Assembly (NCBI GenBank): GCA_022824305.1
Contig: JAJEAD010000054.1
Span: forward strand, 1 to 64,000
DNA: 64,000 nucleotides
Source of the DNA: Gammaproteobacteria bacterium
GTDB taxonomy: Bacteria > Pseudomonadota > Gammaproteobacteria > HK1
Direction of reading: 5' to 3'
In this document: positions 1 through 8,578 of the stretch, piece after piece
How positions within the stretch are numbered: position 1 is the stretch's first letter
How the letters are laid out: each line of letters opens with the position of its first letter
Position numbers and translations under genes: made by a program
The notes under the pieces: generated by a model
Database searches by the model: none
Told to the model about the DNA's origin: nothing
Seen by the model: only the letters and a program-made list of their open reading frames with translations

Positions 1-92
1 CCTACCCCGGCCAAGCGCCGAAAATCCCGACCCTCCCGAACGGAGACTCCCTCGTCACTCAACGGCTGACCGCCGACGTCCTCCACCAAGGT

Positions 93-135
93 GGGGACTT
101 TTACTTCGGCAGATCCGGGGAAGTTTACTTCGGCA
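93..135 (+). repeat. Tandem 19-bp direct repeats, probable IS21-type terminal binding sites
   Basis: Two 19-bp units, 93-111 and 117-135, begin GGGGA and end TTTACTTCGGCA. They differ at only two positions and are spaced 24 bp apart. IS21-family elements carry several short direct repeats near their ends as transposase-binding sites, and an IstB-like ATPase fragment on the same strand follows at 460-771. I infer these are the surviving end of a decayed IS21-type element. The opposite end and the istA gene are not seen. Confidence 0.45.
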
Positions 136-459
136 TTGACAAACAGGTCCGGGCGGTCCGACCGGGGTCGGAACGTGTACCCGAGGAAGTCGAAGCTTGT
201 CTCGGGGTACCGGCCCGGCGCCGGTCATGTCGGCAGTAGACCAGTCGTGTCTTCTGGGGATGGAGCTCGAGCCCGCAGGCCCGGAGTCGCTCCCGAAGCT
301 CCCCCAGAAGCCTCTACGCCGGATGCCGCCTGGCCAGTCGACGGGCTCCCGCCAGACTTGTCCCGGAGCGATGTCGAGGCCCCGGTTTTGGCATCGGACA
401 TGAACTTTCGACGCGTTATCAACGATTCACTTGCGTTCGTCTGAGCATTCCGTACCTGA

Positions 460-771
460 CGGGATCATCGCCCCGACTTTTCCTCGACGCTTGCCACCTG
501 CGCCTGGGTCCGAGCCAAGGAAACGCTCCTGCTCCAAGGGCCGCCAGGGGTCGGCAAGACCCATCTCTCGGTCGCCCTCGGCGTCAAGGCGATCGAGAAC
601 GGCTTCTCGGCCACCTTCTTCCGCCTCGAGGAACTGCTCGCTGCTCTTCGAGCCGATGCCGAAGTGCCGCCCGCGAGGCTCCGGCGGCGCAAGTACCTCA
701 ACGTCGCCCTGCTGGTCATCGACGAGATGGGCTTCGAGCCCATGACCCGGTCGGTGGCAGCGCTTAGGCGA
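460..771 (+). pseudogene. Truncated IstB-like ATPase (IS21-family helper), remnant
   Basis: IstB is the AAA+ helper ATPase of IS21-type transposition. The frame reads LATCAWVRAKETLLLQGPPG, a Walker A (GPPGVGKTH, near 541-565), ALGVKAIENG, and then a Walker B-like LLVIDEMGF near 709-735. The match fades after about 771, just past the Walker B segment. The N-terminal part is also missing: an in-frame stop lies at 457-459 and no start codon or Shine-Dalgarno is visible. A full IstB is about 250 residues and only about 100 are recognisable here. No IstA transposase is found upstream, only the short direct repeats at 93-135. This is a dead fragment rather than an active element. Confidence 0.75.
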
Positions 772-865
772 AGCCCGGTGACGGGGAAGCCGTGCAGACG
801 GACGGTCAGGCGGAAACCATCTGCGCGGCGACCCGGCCGGCGAGCGTCCCGAGCGGCCGACGGGT

Positions 866-892
866 GGGAGCGCGTCCTCGCGCCGCGCTCCC
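866..892 (-). terminator. Hairpin 3 bp after the stop of the Ig-like secreted protein gene
   Basis: A perfect 9-bp inverted repeat (GGGAGCGCG at 866-874, CGCGCTCCC at 884-892) with a 9-nt loop lies immediately downstream of the minus-strand stop codon at 895-897. It lacks a clear run of T residues, so it is a candidate rather than a textbook intrinsic terminator. Confidence 0.4.
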
Positions 893-894
893 CG

Positions 895-2451
895 TCACTG
901 CTCCAGGGTCCAGGTGCCCCGGCCCCCCAGCACTTCCGGGGTGCTGCACGAGGAGGAGAAGGTGCCCCGGGTGGTCGCATCGAAGACGACCGCCACATCG
1001 CAGGTACTCCCGGAGAGAAGCCCCTCGTACGCCACCGCCAGCGTGGCCGTGCCCGCCCCCGTCCTCGCGTAGGTGTAGCTCCCGCCGTAGCCCACCGTGA
1101 TCGGAATGCCCTCGAAGTCGAGGAAGTGGGTGGCCTCGAAGCGGCCCCCGGACATGAACCGGTACACGACCCTCGTCCCGCTGGCGAATTCCAGGGCCAC
1201 CCGCTTGCCGGCGGCCAGGGTCTCGAACCCCGCCTGGTCCAGGGGAGCGAGAACCCCGGCCACGGTGAGCGTGAAGATACGGGCGTCGCGGTAGCCGTCG
1301 GCGTCCGTCACCCGGTAGGTCATGCGCCAGGTTCCGGCCCGGGTCGGCGTGCCGGTGAGGCGGCGGGTGCCGGCGTCGAAGCGAAGCCCGGGCACCCCCG
1401 GGGTGAGGGCGTAGGTCAGGGGGTCGGTGCCCCCGGTGGCCGCCGGCAGGTCCAGGGGAGCGATGGCGACCCCTTCCGCGTAAGTCCAGTCCGCCAGCGA
1501 CGCGGAGCCGAAGGTCGGCCCGGCGTCCGGCTCCAGGCCGCCCCCCCAGGGGCTGGTGGACAGGTTCGCCAGGTGCCCCGAGCGGGTCTGCATCAGGTTC
1601 ATGACCTGGACGGGGGTGGGTGAGGTGACGGTGAGCTGCCACTTGCCCTGGCCTTTCCCGAAGCGCCCGGTGAGCTCCGCATCCCCCTCCTCGAGCTGCT
1701 GCGCGCTCAGCATGCGTGCCGCCCCGGCGGGGAGGTTGAGGCTCACCTCGCCCTCCGGCGGCGGGTTGCCCCGGGCGTCCAGCGCCGTGATCACGATGTC
1801 GGCGGCGCGCTCACCGCGGTTGACCAGGCGCAGCCGGCTCTGGAGCGAAAGGTTGCTCCCGGGGTTGAAGATCGGCACCCGGTAGCGCATCGACCTCCCA
1901 TCCGGAGTCGCGACCTCTTCCCCGACGGCCACGTCGTGCATGTCGGTCAGGAAGCCGTCCGATGTGCGGATGTAGGCGAGAGGCTCGATGTCGAGGTCCG
2001 TGCTGAGCTCCAGGCGCCAGTTGCCGGTACCCTCCCCGACCCCGGGGGACAGCCCGACGCGGGCGTTTCCCCGTTCCAGGTCCCCGGAGTTGAACTGCAC
2101 CGATTCGTTCGCGTCCAGCTCCAGGTCGGCGGGGCCGAAGCGCTCGCCACGGTCGTCGATGGCATGCACGCGCACCGTCCCGGTGCGGGCGGAGCGGTTG
2201 ATTATCCGCACGAACCCCTGCTGCTGCAGGTTGGAAGCCGGCGTCACCAGGGGAAGATCGTACTCGTTCTGCGCGAGCGCGGCCGGGGCATGCGCCAGCA
2301 CCAGGGCGGCGAAGAGCCCTCGGCGCCACGCGAGCTTCCACCGCAGCCGCCCGCGGCGCCGGGGCCGGCGAAAGCGGCCGGCGCGAGGCGCGTGCCGAAG
2401 GGCCTCCGTCACTCCCGCGCAGGCGGGAATCCAGGAAAACCGATGGATCAT
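895..2451 (-). CDS. Secreted protein with putative Ig/cadherin-like domain
   Basis: Function unknown. The N-terminal region contains a signal-peptide-like hydrophobic stretch (GLFAALVLAHAPAALA, then QNEYDLP). A long beta-rich region follows, and then a typical putative-Ig repeat with the pattern LTYAL...LRFDAGTRRLTGTP...YRVTDADGYRD, of the kind found in bacterial surface and secreted proteins. The C-terminal third has no recognised domain. The start is uncertain. The frame stays open to 2484, and the chosen ATG at 2451 reads through a palindromic intergenic-type repeat (2408-2435) encoding IPACAG. A rarer start codon nearer the signal peptide is possible. It is followed at once by a hairpin. 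No neighbouring gene clarifies its role. Confidence 0.6.
   Translation of the reverse strand: MIHRFSWIPACAGVTEALRHAPRAGRFRRPRRRGRLRWKLAWRRGLFAALVLAHAPAALAQNEYDLPLVTPASNLQQQGFVRIINRSARTGTVRVHAIDDRGERFGPADLELDANESVQFNSGDLERGNARVGLSPGVGEGTGNWRLELSTDLDIEPLAYIRTSDGFLTDMHDVAVGEEVATPDGRSMRYRVPIFNPGSNLSLQSRLRLVNRGERAADIVITALDARGNPPPEGEVSLNLPAGAARMLSAQQLEEGDAELTGRFGKGQGKWQLTVTSPTPVQVMNLMQTRSGHLANLSTSPWGGGLEPDAGPTFGSASLADWTYAEGVAIAPLDLPAATGGTDPLTYALTPGVPGLRFDAGTRRLTGTPTRAGTWRMTYRVTDADGYRDARIFTLTVAGVLAPLDQAGFETLAAGKRVALEFASGTRVVYRFMSGGRFEATHFLDFEGIPITVGYGGSYTYARTGAGTATLAVAYEGLLSGSTCDVAVVFDATTRGTFSSSCSTPEVLGGRGTWTLEQ
2408..2435. repeat. REP-like palindromic element (IPACAG-type)
   Basis: The sequence has the core TCCCGC-N4-GCGGGA (2413-2428) followed by ATCCAGG. 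It matches the widespread proteobacterial intergenic repeat that translates as WIPACAG on one strand. It lies between the start of the Ig-like protein gene and the upstream binding-protein gene, and may have extended the apparent reading frame of the former. Only one copy was noticed in the window. Confidence 0.55.
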
Positions 2452-2521
2452 GGCCGCTCCCATGCCGAAGCCCGCGCGGCGCAACGCAGCGCCGCGCGAG
2501 TCCCGACCTTCGAAGATCCCG

Positions 2522-4090
2522 TCAGGCCTTGGCGCCCAAGGATCGGAAGTAGACGTAGCCGTTCGGCAGCATCTGCGGATCGATGTGGTCGCGCACCAGC
2601 ACCACCCGCACCGGGTGGGTGACGTTCAGGAACGCGGCGCTGTCCCACATGTCGTCCATCATCTCCTCGTAGAGCTTGCCGCGCTTCTCGAGGTCCGTCT
2701 CCGCTCCGGCAAGGTCGTCGAGCTCGCTGTAGCGCTCGCTGCACCAGCGCTGCCAGTTCCATTCGCCGACCTGGTTGCACACGAACCACTGCGTCGCACG
2801 CCGCGGGTCGGGAGCGGAGGTCCACTCCTGGTAGACCATCTGGATGTCCTTCCACGAATCGCCTTCCGACTCGAGCCCGAGAGACCAGTAGGTGCCGGAA
2901 TCGGTGGGCTGAACCTCGACCTCGATGCCGACCTCGGCGAGATGCGCCTGCACCACCTGGCAGGCGTCCACCACCGAGGTGTTGTTGAGCGACACCAGGG
3001 TGGTCTTGAACCCGCCTCCGAGCCCCGCCTCCTCGAGCAGGCGCTTCGCCTCCTCGACGTTGCGCTCCGGCAGCGCGCGTTCCTTGTGACCGAGCACACC
3101 CGGCGCGAGCACGCCGCCCGACTTCGGCGGCAGTCCGAAGTAGCCGGCTTCGATGACCTGGTCCATGTCGATGGCGAGGCGCACCGCCTGGCGCACCCGG
3201 ATGTCGTCGAAGGGCTCGTGCTCGACGTTGATGCCGATCCAGGCGAATCCGGTGGTGGGCCGGATGACCACGTCGGTGTTCTCCGGCGGGTTGTCCCTGA
3301 ACTGGGCGCCCGCGCCCACCGACGCCCAGCAGATGTCCAGCTCGCCCGCGAGATACGCGACCTCGGCCGCGTTGTCGTCTTCGATCACCACGAACTCGAC
3401 CTGGTGGAAGTAGGGCCTGGGGCCGCTCCAGAGCTCGTTGCGATCGAGCACCACCTTGGTCTGCGGCTGCCAGTCCTTCACCTTGTAGGGTCCGCTCGAG
3501 CAGGGGATGTTGTTGCCGAGCGGCGTGGTCCAGCCGTTGTGCTCCTCCCACGCCTTCTTGCAGATGATGGCGCCCATGCCCCGGGGCAGGGTGTTCGTCC
3601 ACAGGTTGGCGACCGGCTTGTTCATGACGATGACGCCGGAGTACTTGTCGATGACCTTCACCTCCTGGAGCGCCTCGTACTCCTGGCGATCGGTCGCCTC
3701 GAGCTCGGGGCTGAGCATGCGCTCGTAGGAGTACTTGACGTCCTCGGCCGTCATCTCGCCGTATCCGTTCGTCCACATGATGCCGGGGCGCAGCCGGAAC
3801 TCGGTGTGGAGGGGATCGACCTGCTCGATGTGCTCGGCCGCGTCGTGGGTCCAGGTCCACACGTTGCCGGGCTTGTAGAGGATGAGGTTGTTGAGGACCG
3901 CCTGGCGGACGTCGAAGTCCGCGGTGGTGATCGCCCGGGCGGTGTCCAGCGACTTGATGTCGGTGCGCGCGCGGATGCGGACCACGCTGTGACCGTCCGC
4001 ATTGACGAAGCCCGGTACGGCGAATGTGGCTGCGCCCACCACCGCCGTGCTCTTGAGGAATTCGCGCCGGGAAGGATGGAATCTGTGCAT
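2522..4090 (-). CDS. ABC transporter substrate-binding protein, peptide/nickel family (SBP_bac_5), Tat-type signal
   Basis: A periplasmic solute-binding protein of the dipeptide/oligopeptide family, 522 residues, a normal length. The N-terminus has a twin-arginine-type signal (SRREFLKSTAVVGAATFAVPG), followed by the family opening in which a substrate-loaded lobe begins after about residue 35. Segments typical of the family are visible: RLRPGIMWTNG, PYKVKDWQP, VRQAVRLAIDMDQVIEAGYFG, and a C-terminal YVYF end. The start ATG is supported by an AGGAGG about 6 nt upstream. No permease or ATPase gene adjoins it, so it is an orphan. It may use permeases encoded elsewhere, for example the set at 22349-26197. 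The substrate cannot be told from sequence. Confidence 0.9.
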   Translation of the reverse strand: MHRFHPSRREFLKSTAVVGAATFAVPGFVNADGHSVVRIRARTDIKSLDTARAITTADFDVRQAVLNNLILYKPGNVWTWTHDAAEHIEQVDPLHTEFRLRPGIMWTNGYGEMTAEDVKYSYERMLSPELEATDRQEYEALQEVKVIDKYSGVIVMNKPVANLWTNTLPRGMGAIICKKAWEEHNGWTTPLGNNIPCSSGPYKVKDWQPQTKVVLDRNELWSGPRPYFHQVEFVVIEDDNAAEVAYLAGELDICWASVGAGAQFRDNPPENTDVVIRPTTGFAWIGINVEHEPFDDIRVRQAVRLAIDMDQVIEAGYFGLPPKSGGVLAPGVLGHKERALPERNVEEAKRLLEEAGLGGGFKTTLVSLNNTSVVDACQVVQAHLAEVGIEVEVQPTDSGTYWSLGLESEGDSWKDIQMVYQEWTSAPDPRRATQWFVCNQVGEWNWQRWCSERYSELDDLAGAETDLEKRGKLYEEMMDDMWDSAAFLNVTHPVRVVLVRDHIDPQMLPNGYVYFRSLGAKA

Positions 4091-4413
4091 CGGAGCCTCC
4101 TGCTTGCTTCTCGTTCGTTGGACGGAGCATGCGCGCAGGCCCGCCTGCCAGAGTGCCCGCCTGAGCGTCCGCCATGGCGGCGCGCTCCGAGCGGCAGCGT
4201 GCGCTCAGGGTCGGGTCTTATCCCAATGACCCTGGAAAAGCAAACTCCGCCGGGGCGGCAGGTGGGCCGCGATCCGTCGATTTCGACCGCATTCGGCCCC
4301 CGGGCGTTCCGGGGACGAGGGCCCGCCCGGCCCGGACTGGAGCACGCGAGGCACGAGACTTCCGCATTGGAGGGCGCAGGAATCTCCTGCCCCGAGTGAG
4401 CGGTGAGCGTTAC
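4091..4413. other. Intergenic region upstream of the orphan binding protein
   Basis: A 323-bp gap between two minus-strand genes. It holds the AGGAGG ribosome-binding site for the binding protein next to 4090 and presumably its promoter. I see no convincing -35/-10 pair, RNA gene or repeat. Confidence 0.5.
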
Positions 4414-5466
4414 TCAGACCGTGTACTCCACGAACGGGACATCGGGCGGAAACCCCTCCGCTCCCCGGAGCCTGCCCCGGGCCGGCGCGACGATCATCGC
4501 GTAGACGGTGTGCATCCCCTGCTCCCCGCGCTGGCTGACGGCTCCCGAATCCGAGCGATCGCGCAGCAGCGCTTCCATGCTCTCGAGCGTACGCGGCGCT
4601 TCCGGTACCCGCTTCAGCAGGTTCCGGTAGCGCGCTTCGCTGTTCTCCATGAGCCCCGGGTATCCGTAGTCCGCGAGCCGCTCCTCGCCGAGATCCACGG
4701 CTTGGGTCTCCGGCACGAGGCAGTGATTGGTATGGACGAGACGGTCCCCGTCGGGGCGCTGCACGCCCTGGGCGCCGGGCACCACCTCGACGCACGCGAG
4801 GTCTCCATTCCGATCGGCGAGCATGAGGTTGAACCCCAGGTACATGACGTCGTAGCGGGCCAGCCATTCGATTGCGTCCCGCACCGAGGCGCAGTGCTGA
4901 AGCACCCCGCGCGCGAGAGGGAGGGTGGGCACGCTGTCCGGGGAGAGGCCTGCCCCGGGCAAGCCGTTCAGCACCATCCCGAGACCCGCCTCGTTCAGCC
5001 CTCCCTCGCTCCACCAGGTTCCGGCGCCGCCGTAGTGGATGAAGCGATATCCCTCGCCTCGCCGGGGCCGATAGTGCTGCCACGTCGTCAGGTCCTGCGC
5101 ATGCTCCACCTGCCAGTCGGCCGTCTTGCCGATCAGGGGACCGTGCTCGGAGTCGACGAATCCGATGCAGGAGCAGGATGGAGTGCCCGACGCCCGTCCG
5201 ATCATCGCGTCCGGGCAGTTGAGAACGAGAATGCGATCCAGGGTCTGCCCCGAGCCGTCGGCAATCCCCTGCACTTCCTCCAGGCACTCGGGGAAGAAGC
5301 GCCCGAGCCGCTCCTTCACCAGGCGAAGCCCCTCCTCGGCCCTCGGCATCTCGATGGGGGCCACCCGCATCCAGGCCTCGCAGGCAAGACGCACCGCCCC
5401 CGGGCAGGACGCGCCGTGCTGCCGTCCGATCTCGTACGGGCTTCCGGCGTTGTTGAGGTGTATCAC
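4414..5466 (-). CDS. C45-family autoproteolytic acyltransferase/hydrolase
   Basis: Resembles the peptidase C45 (acyl-CoA:6-aminopenicillanic acid acyltransferase-like) family of Ntn hydrolases, which self-cleave in front of a cysteine that becomes the nucleophile. The start GTG at 5466 gives the usual opening (NNAGSPYEIGRQHG within the first 20 residues) and has a GAGG 9 nt upstream. An ATG at 5544 would add 26 residues. The probable processed cysteine lies in TPSCSCIGF, followed by GKTADW, the family's D-W region. GGLNEAGLGMVLNG and NHCLVPE are also typical. At 350 residues it matches the family length. The substrate is unknown: members hydrolyse or transfer acyl groups on amides. It is divergent from the aminotransferase at 5660. 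Confidence 0.8.
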   Translation of the reverse strand: MIHLNNAGSPYEIGRQHGASCPGAVRLACEAWMRVAPIEMPRAEEGLRLVKERLGRFFPECLEEVQGIADGSGQTLDRILVLNCPDAMIGRASGTPSCSCIGFVDSEHGPLIGKTADWQVEHAQDLTTWQHYRPRRGEGYRFIHYGGAGTWWSEGGLNEAGLGMVLNGLPGAGLSPDSVPTLPLARGVLQHCASVRDAIEWLARYDVMYLGFNLMLADRNGDLACVEVVPGAQGVQRPDGDRLVHTNHCLVPETQAVDLGEERLADYGYPGLMENSEARYRNLLKRVPEAPRTLESMEALLRDRSDSGAVSQRGEQGMHTVYAMIVAPARGRLRGAEGFPPDVPFVEYTV

Positions 5467-5659
5467 GCAAGCGCCCTCGTCTGGCGCCCATCGAGCGCAG
5501 GGCCGCGATCGTAACCGTGTGGCCGCCGATGATATCGTTGGCATGTCCTCGAACCGGCGCGTTCCGGTGGGTGAAGCGAACATCGCGTACGCCTCGATGG
5601 AAACGGGGCCGGTCCGGGAACGGGGCGTGGAATGGATGGGACGCGAGTGAGGAAGAACG

Positions 5660-6853
5660 ATGACCTTCGGTAGTCTGCAAGCGGTTCCACCCGACCCGAT
5701 CCTGGGGCTGATGGAAGCCTTCAGCGGCGACCCCGCCGAAGGAAAGATCGACCTGACGGTAGGGGTGTACCGTGACGACTCGGGGTGCACCCCGCTGATG
5801 CGGGCGGTCGCGGACGCGGAACGGGGTCTCCTCGCGGCGCAGGCGACCAAGGCCTACCTGCCCCCCGTGGGCGTCGCGGGCTTCCTCGACGGCGTGCGCT
5901 CGCTCGTGCTGGGGCCGCTCGCGGAGACACTGGAGTCGCGGACCGCCGCCATCCAGACCCCGGGCGGCTGCGGGGCGCTGCGCCTCGCCGCCGAGCTCTT
6001 CGGCCGCGCCGAACCGGGACGCAAGGTCTACCTCGGCGAGCCGACCTGGGGAAACCACTCCGCGCTCATGACCGGCGCCGGCCTGACGATCGAGGAGTAT
6101 CCGTACTACGACCCTAAAGCCCACAGGCTTCGGCTGGACGGCATGCTGGAGCGCCTCCGGGGCGCGCCCGAGCGCAGCCTCGTCGTGCTGCAGGCATCGT
6201 GCCACAACCCGAGCGGGGCGGACCCGGACCCCGCCGCGTGGGCGGAGGTGCTCGACGTGGTCGAGGAGCGCGCGCTGTTGCCGCTTTTCGATCTCGCCTA
6301 CCTCGGTCTCGGAGCGGACATCGAGGCGGACTCTCTGGCAGTACGCTGCGCGGCGGAGCGCCTGCCCGAAATGCTCGTCGCGGTATCCTGCTCGAAGAAC
6401 TTCGGCCTCTACCGGGAACGCACCGGCGCCCTGCTCGTCCTCGCCGCCGAGCCCGCCCACCGCGCGGGGCTCGAAAGCAACCTCGAGCAGATCGCGCGCT
6501 CGGTCTACTCGATGGCCCCCGCGCACGGCGCGCTCATCGTGGAGCGGGTGCTCGGGGACGCGGCGCTTCGCGAGAGCTGGCGCGAAGAGCTCGCGGCGAT
6601 GGCGGCACGGCTCGCGCATCTTCGCAGCGAGTTCGCGAACGCGCTCAGCGCGCTTCGCCCCGAGCTCGACACCACCTGGCTCGCGCGGCAACGCGGCATG
6701 TTTTCCCTGCTCGGACTCGATGCCGCCCGGGTCCGCGCGCTGCGCGAGGAGCGCCACATCTACATGGTCGACGACAGCCGGATCAACGTGGCCGGACTCA
6801 GCCCCTCCAACATCCCCCCGCTCGCCGAGGCCCTGGCCCCCCTGCTCGGCTGA
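5660..6853 (+). CDS. Class I aspartate/aromatic amino acid aminotransferase
   Basis: A PLP-dependent aminotransferase of the AspC/TyrB type, 397 residues, full length. Visible landmarks are the N-terminal PPDPILGLMEAF, IDLTVGVYRDD, the QTPGGCGALRLAAE cofactor-binding segment, the ASCHNPSGADP motif, the FDLAYLG aspartate that contacts the pyridine nitrogen, and the Schiff-base lysine in SCSKNFGLYRERTG. The final RINVAGL holds the substrate-carboxylate arginine. It should transfer amino groups between aspartate, tyrosine or phenylalanine and 2-oxoglutarate; specificity cannot be fixed from sequence. It is divergent from the C45 enzyme gene and followed by an inverted repeat at 6860-6902. Confidence 0.93.
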   Translation: MTFGSLQAVPPDPILGLMEAFSGDPAEGKIDLTVGVYRDDSGCTPLMRAVADAERGLLAAQATKAYLPPVGVAGFLDGVRSLVLGPLAETLESRTAAIQTPGGCGALRLAAELFGRAEPGRKVYLGEPTWGNHSALMTGAGLTIEEYPYYDPKAHRLRLDGMLERLRGAPERSLVVLQASCHNPSGADPDPAAWAEVLDVVEERALLPLFDLAYLGLGADIEADSLAVRCAAERLPEMLVAVSCSKNFGLYRERTGALLVLAAEPAHRAGLESNLEQIARSVYSMAPAHGALIVERVLGDAALRESWREELAAMAARLAHLRSEFANALSALRPELDTTWLARQRGMFSLLGLDAARVRALREERHIYMVDDSRINVAGLSPSNIPPLAEALAPLLG

Positions 6854-6859
6854 GGGCAG

Positions 6860-6902
6860 GTTATCCGGACGCCGAGTCTCAGGCGCCGCATTCCCGGATA
6901 AC
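6860..6902. repeat. 9-bp perfect inverted repeat downstream of the aminotransferase gene
   Basis: GTTATCCGG (6860-6868) and CCGGATAAC (6894-6902) can pair over a 25-nt GC-rich spacer, starting 6 bp past the stop codon. There is no T tract. It could be a weak terminator, a messenger-stabilising stem or a protein-binding dyad. Confidence 0.35.
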
Positions 6903-7094
6903 ACTACCGGCGCCGTGCGGACCCTTGCCATCCGGCTGCGCACGCGTCGCCACCAGTCTGTGGGTATTCGGCACTCATTGATTCGTGCGCTCCCGCTCAC
7001 AGGGGCACGACATCCCATGCGGACTCCAGCGCATTCGCGGCGGCAACGTCACTCCCCTGGCGATCGGGAATCCGCCGGCTGACTTCCGAGAATT

Positions 7095-7122
7095 TTGAAC
7101 CCCGAAACTCGGGTGATATAGC
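7095..7122 (+). promoter_or_regulatory. Putative sigma70-type promoter with dyad in the spacer
   Basis: TTGAAC (7095-7100) and TATAGC (7117-7122) are separated by 16 bp, about 40 bp upstream of the GTG start of the FAH-family gene. The spacer contains the dyad CCCGA-N3-TCGGG (7101-7113), placed where an operator would act. This is the most AT-rich spot in the 307-bp gap. It is assigned by inspection only. Confidence 0.35.
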
Positions 7123-7160
7123 ATGGCCCGCCTTCAAATCCTTGCAGGGGAGAACTTCGC

Positions 7161-7961
7161 GTGAGAATCGTGCGCTACCTGGATGATGCGGATGCCGAGC
7201 AGCTCGGCCGGGAACACCCCGACGGATCCGTCACCCGCCTCGAAGGCTCTCTCCTGGGCGGACATGCCGACACGGGAGAAGGGGCGGGGGCGGAACGGCG
7301 CCTCGCTCCGATAGATCCGGTGGCCCTGCCCTGCATCGGCCTCAACTACCGGCGGCACGCGGAGGAGACCGGCGCGCCTATCCCTGAGCACCCGATCCTG
7401 TTCATGAAGACCCCGAGCTCGGTGCAGCATCCCGGCGGACCCATCGTGCTCCCGACCCACCTCAAGAGCGCCGAGGTGGACTACGAGTGCGAGCTCGCGG
7501 TGGTCATCGGCAAGTCGTGCAAGAACGTGTCCCGTGACGACGCGCTCGACTATGTGCTCGGTTACACCGCGTCGAACGACGTGAGCGCGCGCGACTGGCA
7601 GATCAAGTGGGGCGGGAGCCAGTGGTGCCGGGGCAAGACCTTCGACACCTTCTGCCCCCTCGGTCCCGCCATCGTCACCGCGGACGAGATTCCGGATCCC
7701 AATCGCCTCGCCATCAAGACCATCCTCAACGGAGAAGCGGTGCAGGATTGGAACACCGACGACATGATCTTCGATGTCCCGACCCTGATCCAGTTCCTGA
7801 GCGGGAGCACCACGCTCGTTCCCGGCACCGTGATCCTGACCGGCACCCCGCACGGAGTGGGCGTCGCCCGCAAGCCGCAGCTCTTCCTCAAGCACGGCGA
7901 CACGGTGACGATCGAGATCGAGAAGATCGGGCAGCTCACGAACCCGGTCGTCGACGAGTAG
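7161..7961 (+). CDS. Fumarylacetoacetate hydrolase (FAH) family protein
   Basis: A 266-residue member of the FAH/2-hydroxyhepta-2,4-diene-1,7-dioate isomerase superfamily, metal-dependent enzymes that cleave or decarboxylate C-C bonds in keto acids. The sequence shows CIGLNYRRHAEE, ILFMKTPSS, VDYECELAVVIG with the metal-binding acidic residues, GYTASNDVSARD, GKTFDTFCPLGP, and TILTGTPHGVG. The GTG start at 7161 has an AGGGGAG ribosome-binding site about 8 nt upstream. The reaction cannot be set from sequence: ureidoglycolate lyase, acylpyruvase and homoprotocatechuate-type activities all fall here. The aminotransferase just upstream hints at aromatic amino acid breakdown, but this is weak. Confidence 0.88.
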   Translation: MRIVRYLDDADAEQLGREHPDGSVTRLEGSLLGGHADTGEGAGAERRLAPIDPVALPCIGLNYRRHAEETGAPIPEHPILFMKTPSSVQHPGGPIVLPTHLKSAEVDYECELAVVIGKSCKNVSRDDALDYVLGYTASNDVSARDWQIKWGGSQWCRGKTFDTFCPLGPAIVTADEIPDPNRLAIKTILNGEAVQDWNTDDMIFDVPTLIQFLSGSTTLVPGTVILTGTPHGVGVARKPQLFLKHGDTVTIEIEKIGQLTNPVVDE

Positions 7962-8035
7962 GCGCCGGCTTTCGCGGCTCCGCGAAGCGCCCGCCGCGCC
8001 GCCGGCGGGTCGGGGCCGGCTCCCCGTCGGCCCGC

Positions 8036-8578
8036 TCAGCGTCCGATGAGGGGATAGGAGCGCTTGACGACGAGCGCGGCAAGAGAAGCGATCACCGCCT
8101 TCACCACGTCGCCCGGAATGAATACCGCGGAACCGGCCAGCGCCTGCCCGAGCTCCAGCCCGGCGACCGCCGCGAGCCAGGGGATGCCCAGCGCGTAGAC
8201 CACCACGATTCCGCCCACCACGTTGCAGAGGAGCAGGTTCCAGAAGTTCAGCCGGGACCAGAGCTTCTCGACCATCGCGCCCACCACGAAGGCCGCCGGA
8301 ATCCAGGAGAGCACGAATCCGCCGGTCGGCCCGAGGATCACCCCGAAGCCGCCCCTCCATCCGGTGAGCAGGGGCATCCCCAGGGCGACGAGGACCACGA
8401 AGAGGAGAAGCGCGAGGCCACCCCGCCGCGCTCCCAGAATGGCGCCCGCCAGCATGACGCCGATGTTCTGCACGACGATCGGAGCGGGGACCACCGGGAT
8501 CTGAACCGGGGGGAAGACCGCGAACGCCGCGGTGATGGCGGCGAAGAGCGCAATCAGGACCATGTCCCGGGTGCTCAT
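8036..8578 (-). CDS. bioY: Biotin transporter S component BioY
   Basis: The substrate-binding integral membrane subunit of the biotin ECF transporter, 180 residues and about six membrane segments. Family signatures are VVQNIGVMLAGAILGARRG, GPTGGFVLSWIPAAFVVG and the C-terminal GDVVKAVIASL. The open frame runs much further upstream inside bioN; the ATG at 8578 is chosen because it starts at the normal N-terminus and overlaps the bioN stop as ATGA, implying translational coupling. It works with the ATPase and transmembrane partner encoded just upstream in the same operon. Confidence 0.95.
   Translation of the reverse strand: MSTRDMVLIALFAAITAAFAVFPPVQIPVVPAPIVVQNIGVMLAGAILGARRGGLALLLFVVLVALGMPLLTGWRGGFGVILGPTGGFVLSWIPAAFVVGAMVEKLWSRLNFWNLLLCNVVGGIVVVYALGIPWLAAVAGLELGQALAGSAVFIPGDVVKAVIASLAALVVKRSYPLIGR

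Noticed and set aside
664-1623. Long plus-strand frame joining the IstB fragment to unrelated sequence
   Set aside because: After about 771 it only runs antisense to the Ig-like protein gene; no homologous residues follow the Walker B segment.
1988-4399. An 803-residue plus-strand open frame
   Set aside because: It is antisense to the binding-protein gene and shows only low-complexity, charged composition typical of GC-rich shadow frames.
7962-8035. Possible riboswitch near bioY
   Set aside because: This is the short gap downstream of bioY, and no conserved biotin-responsive RNA is recognised.
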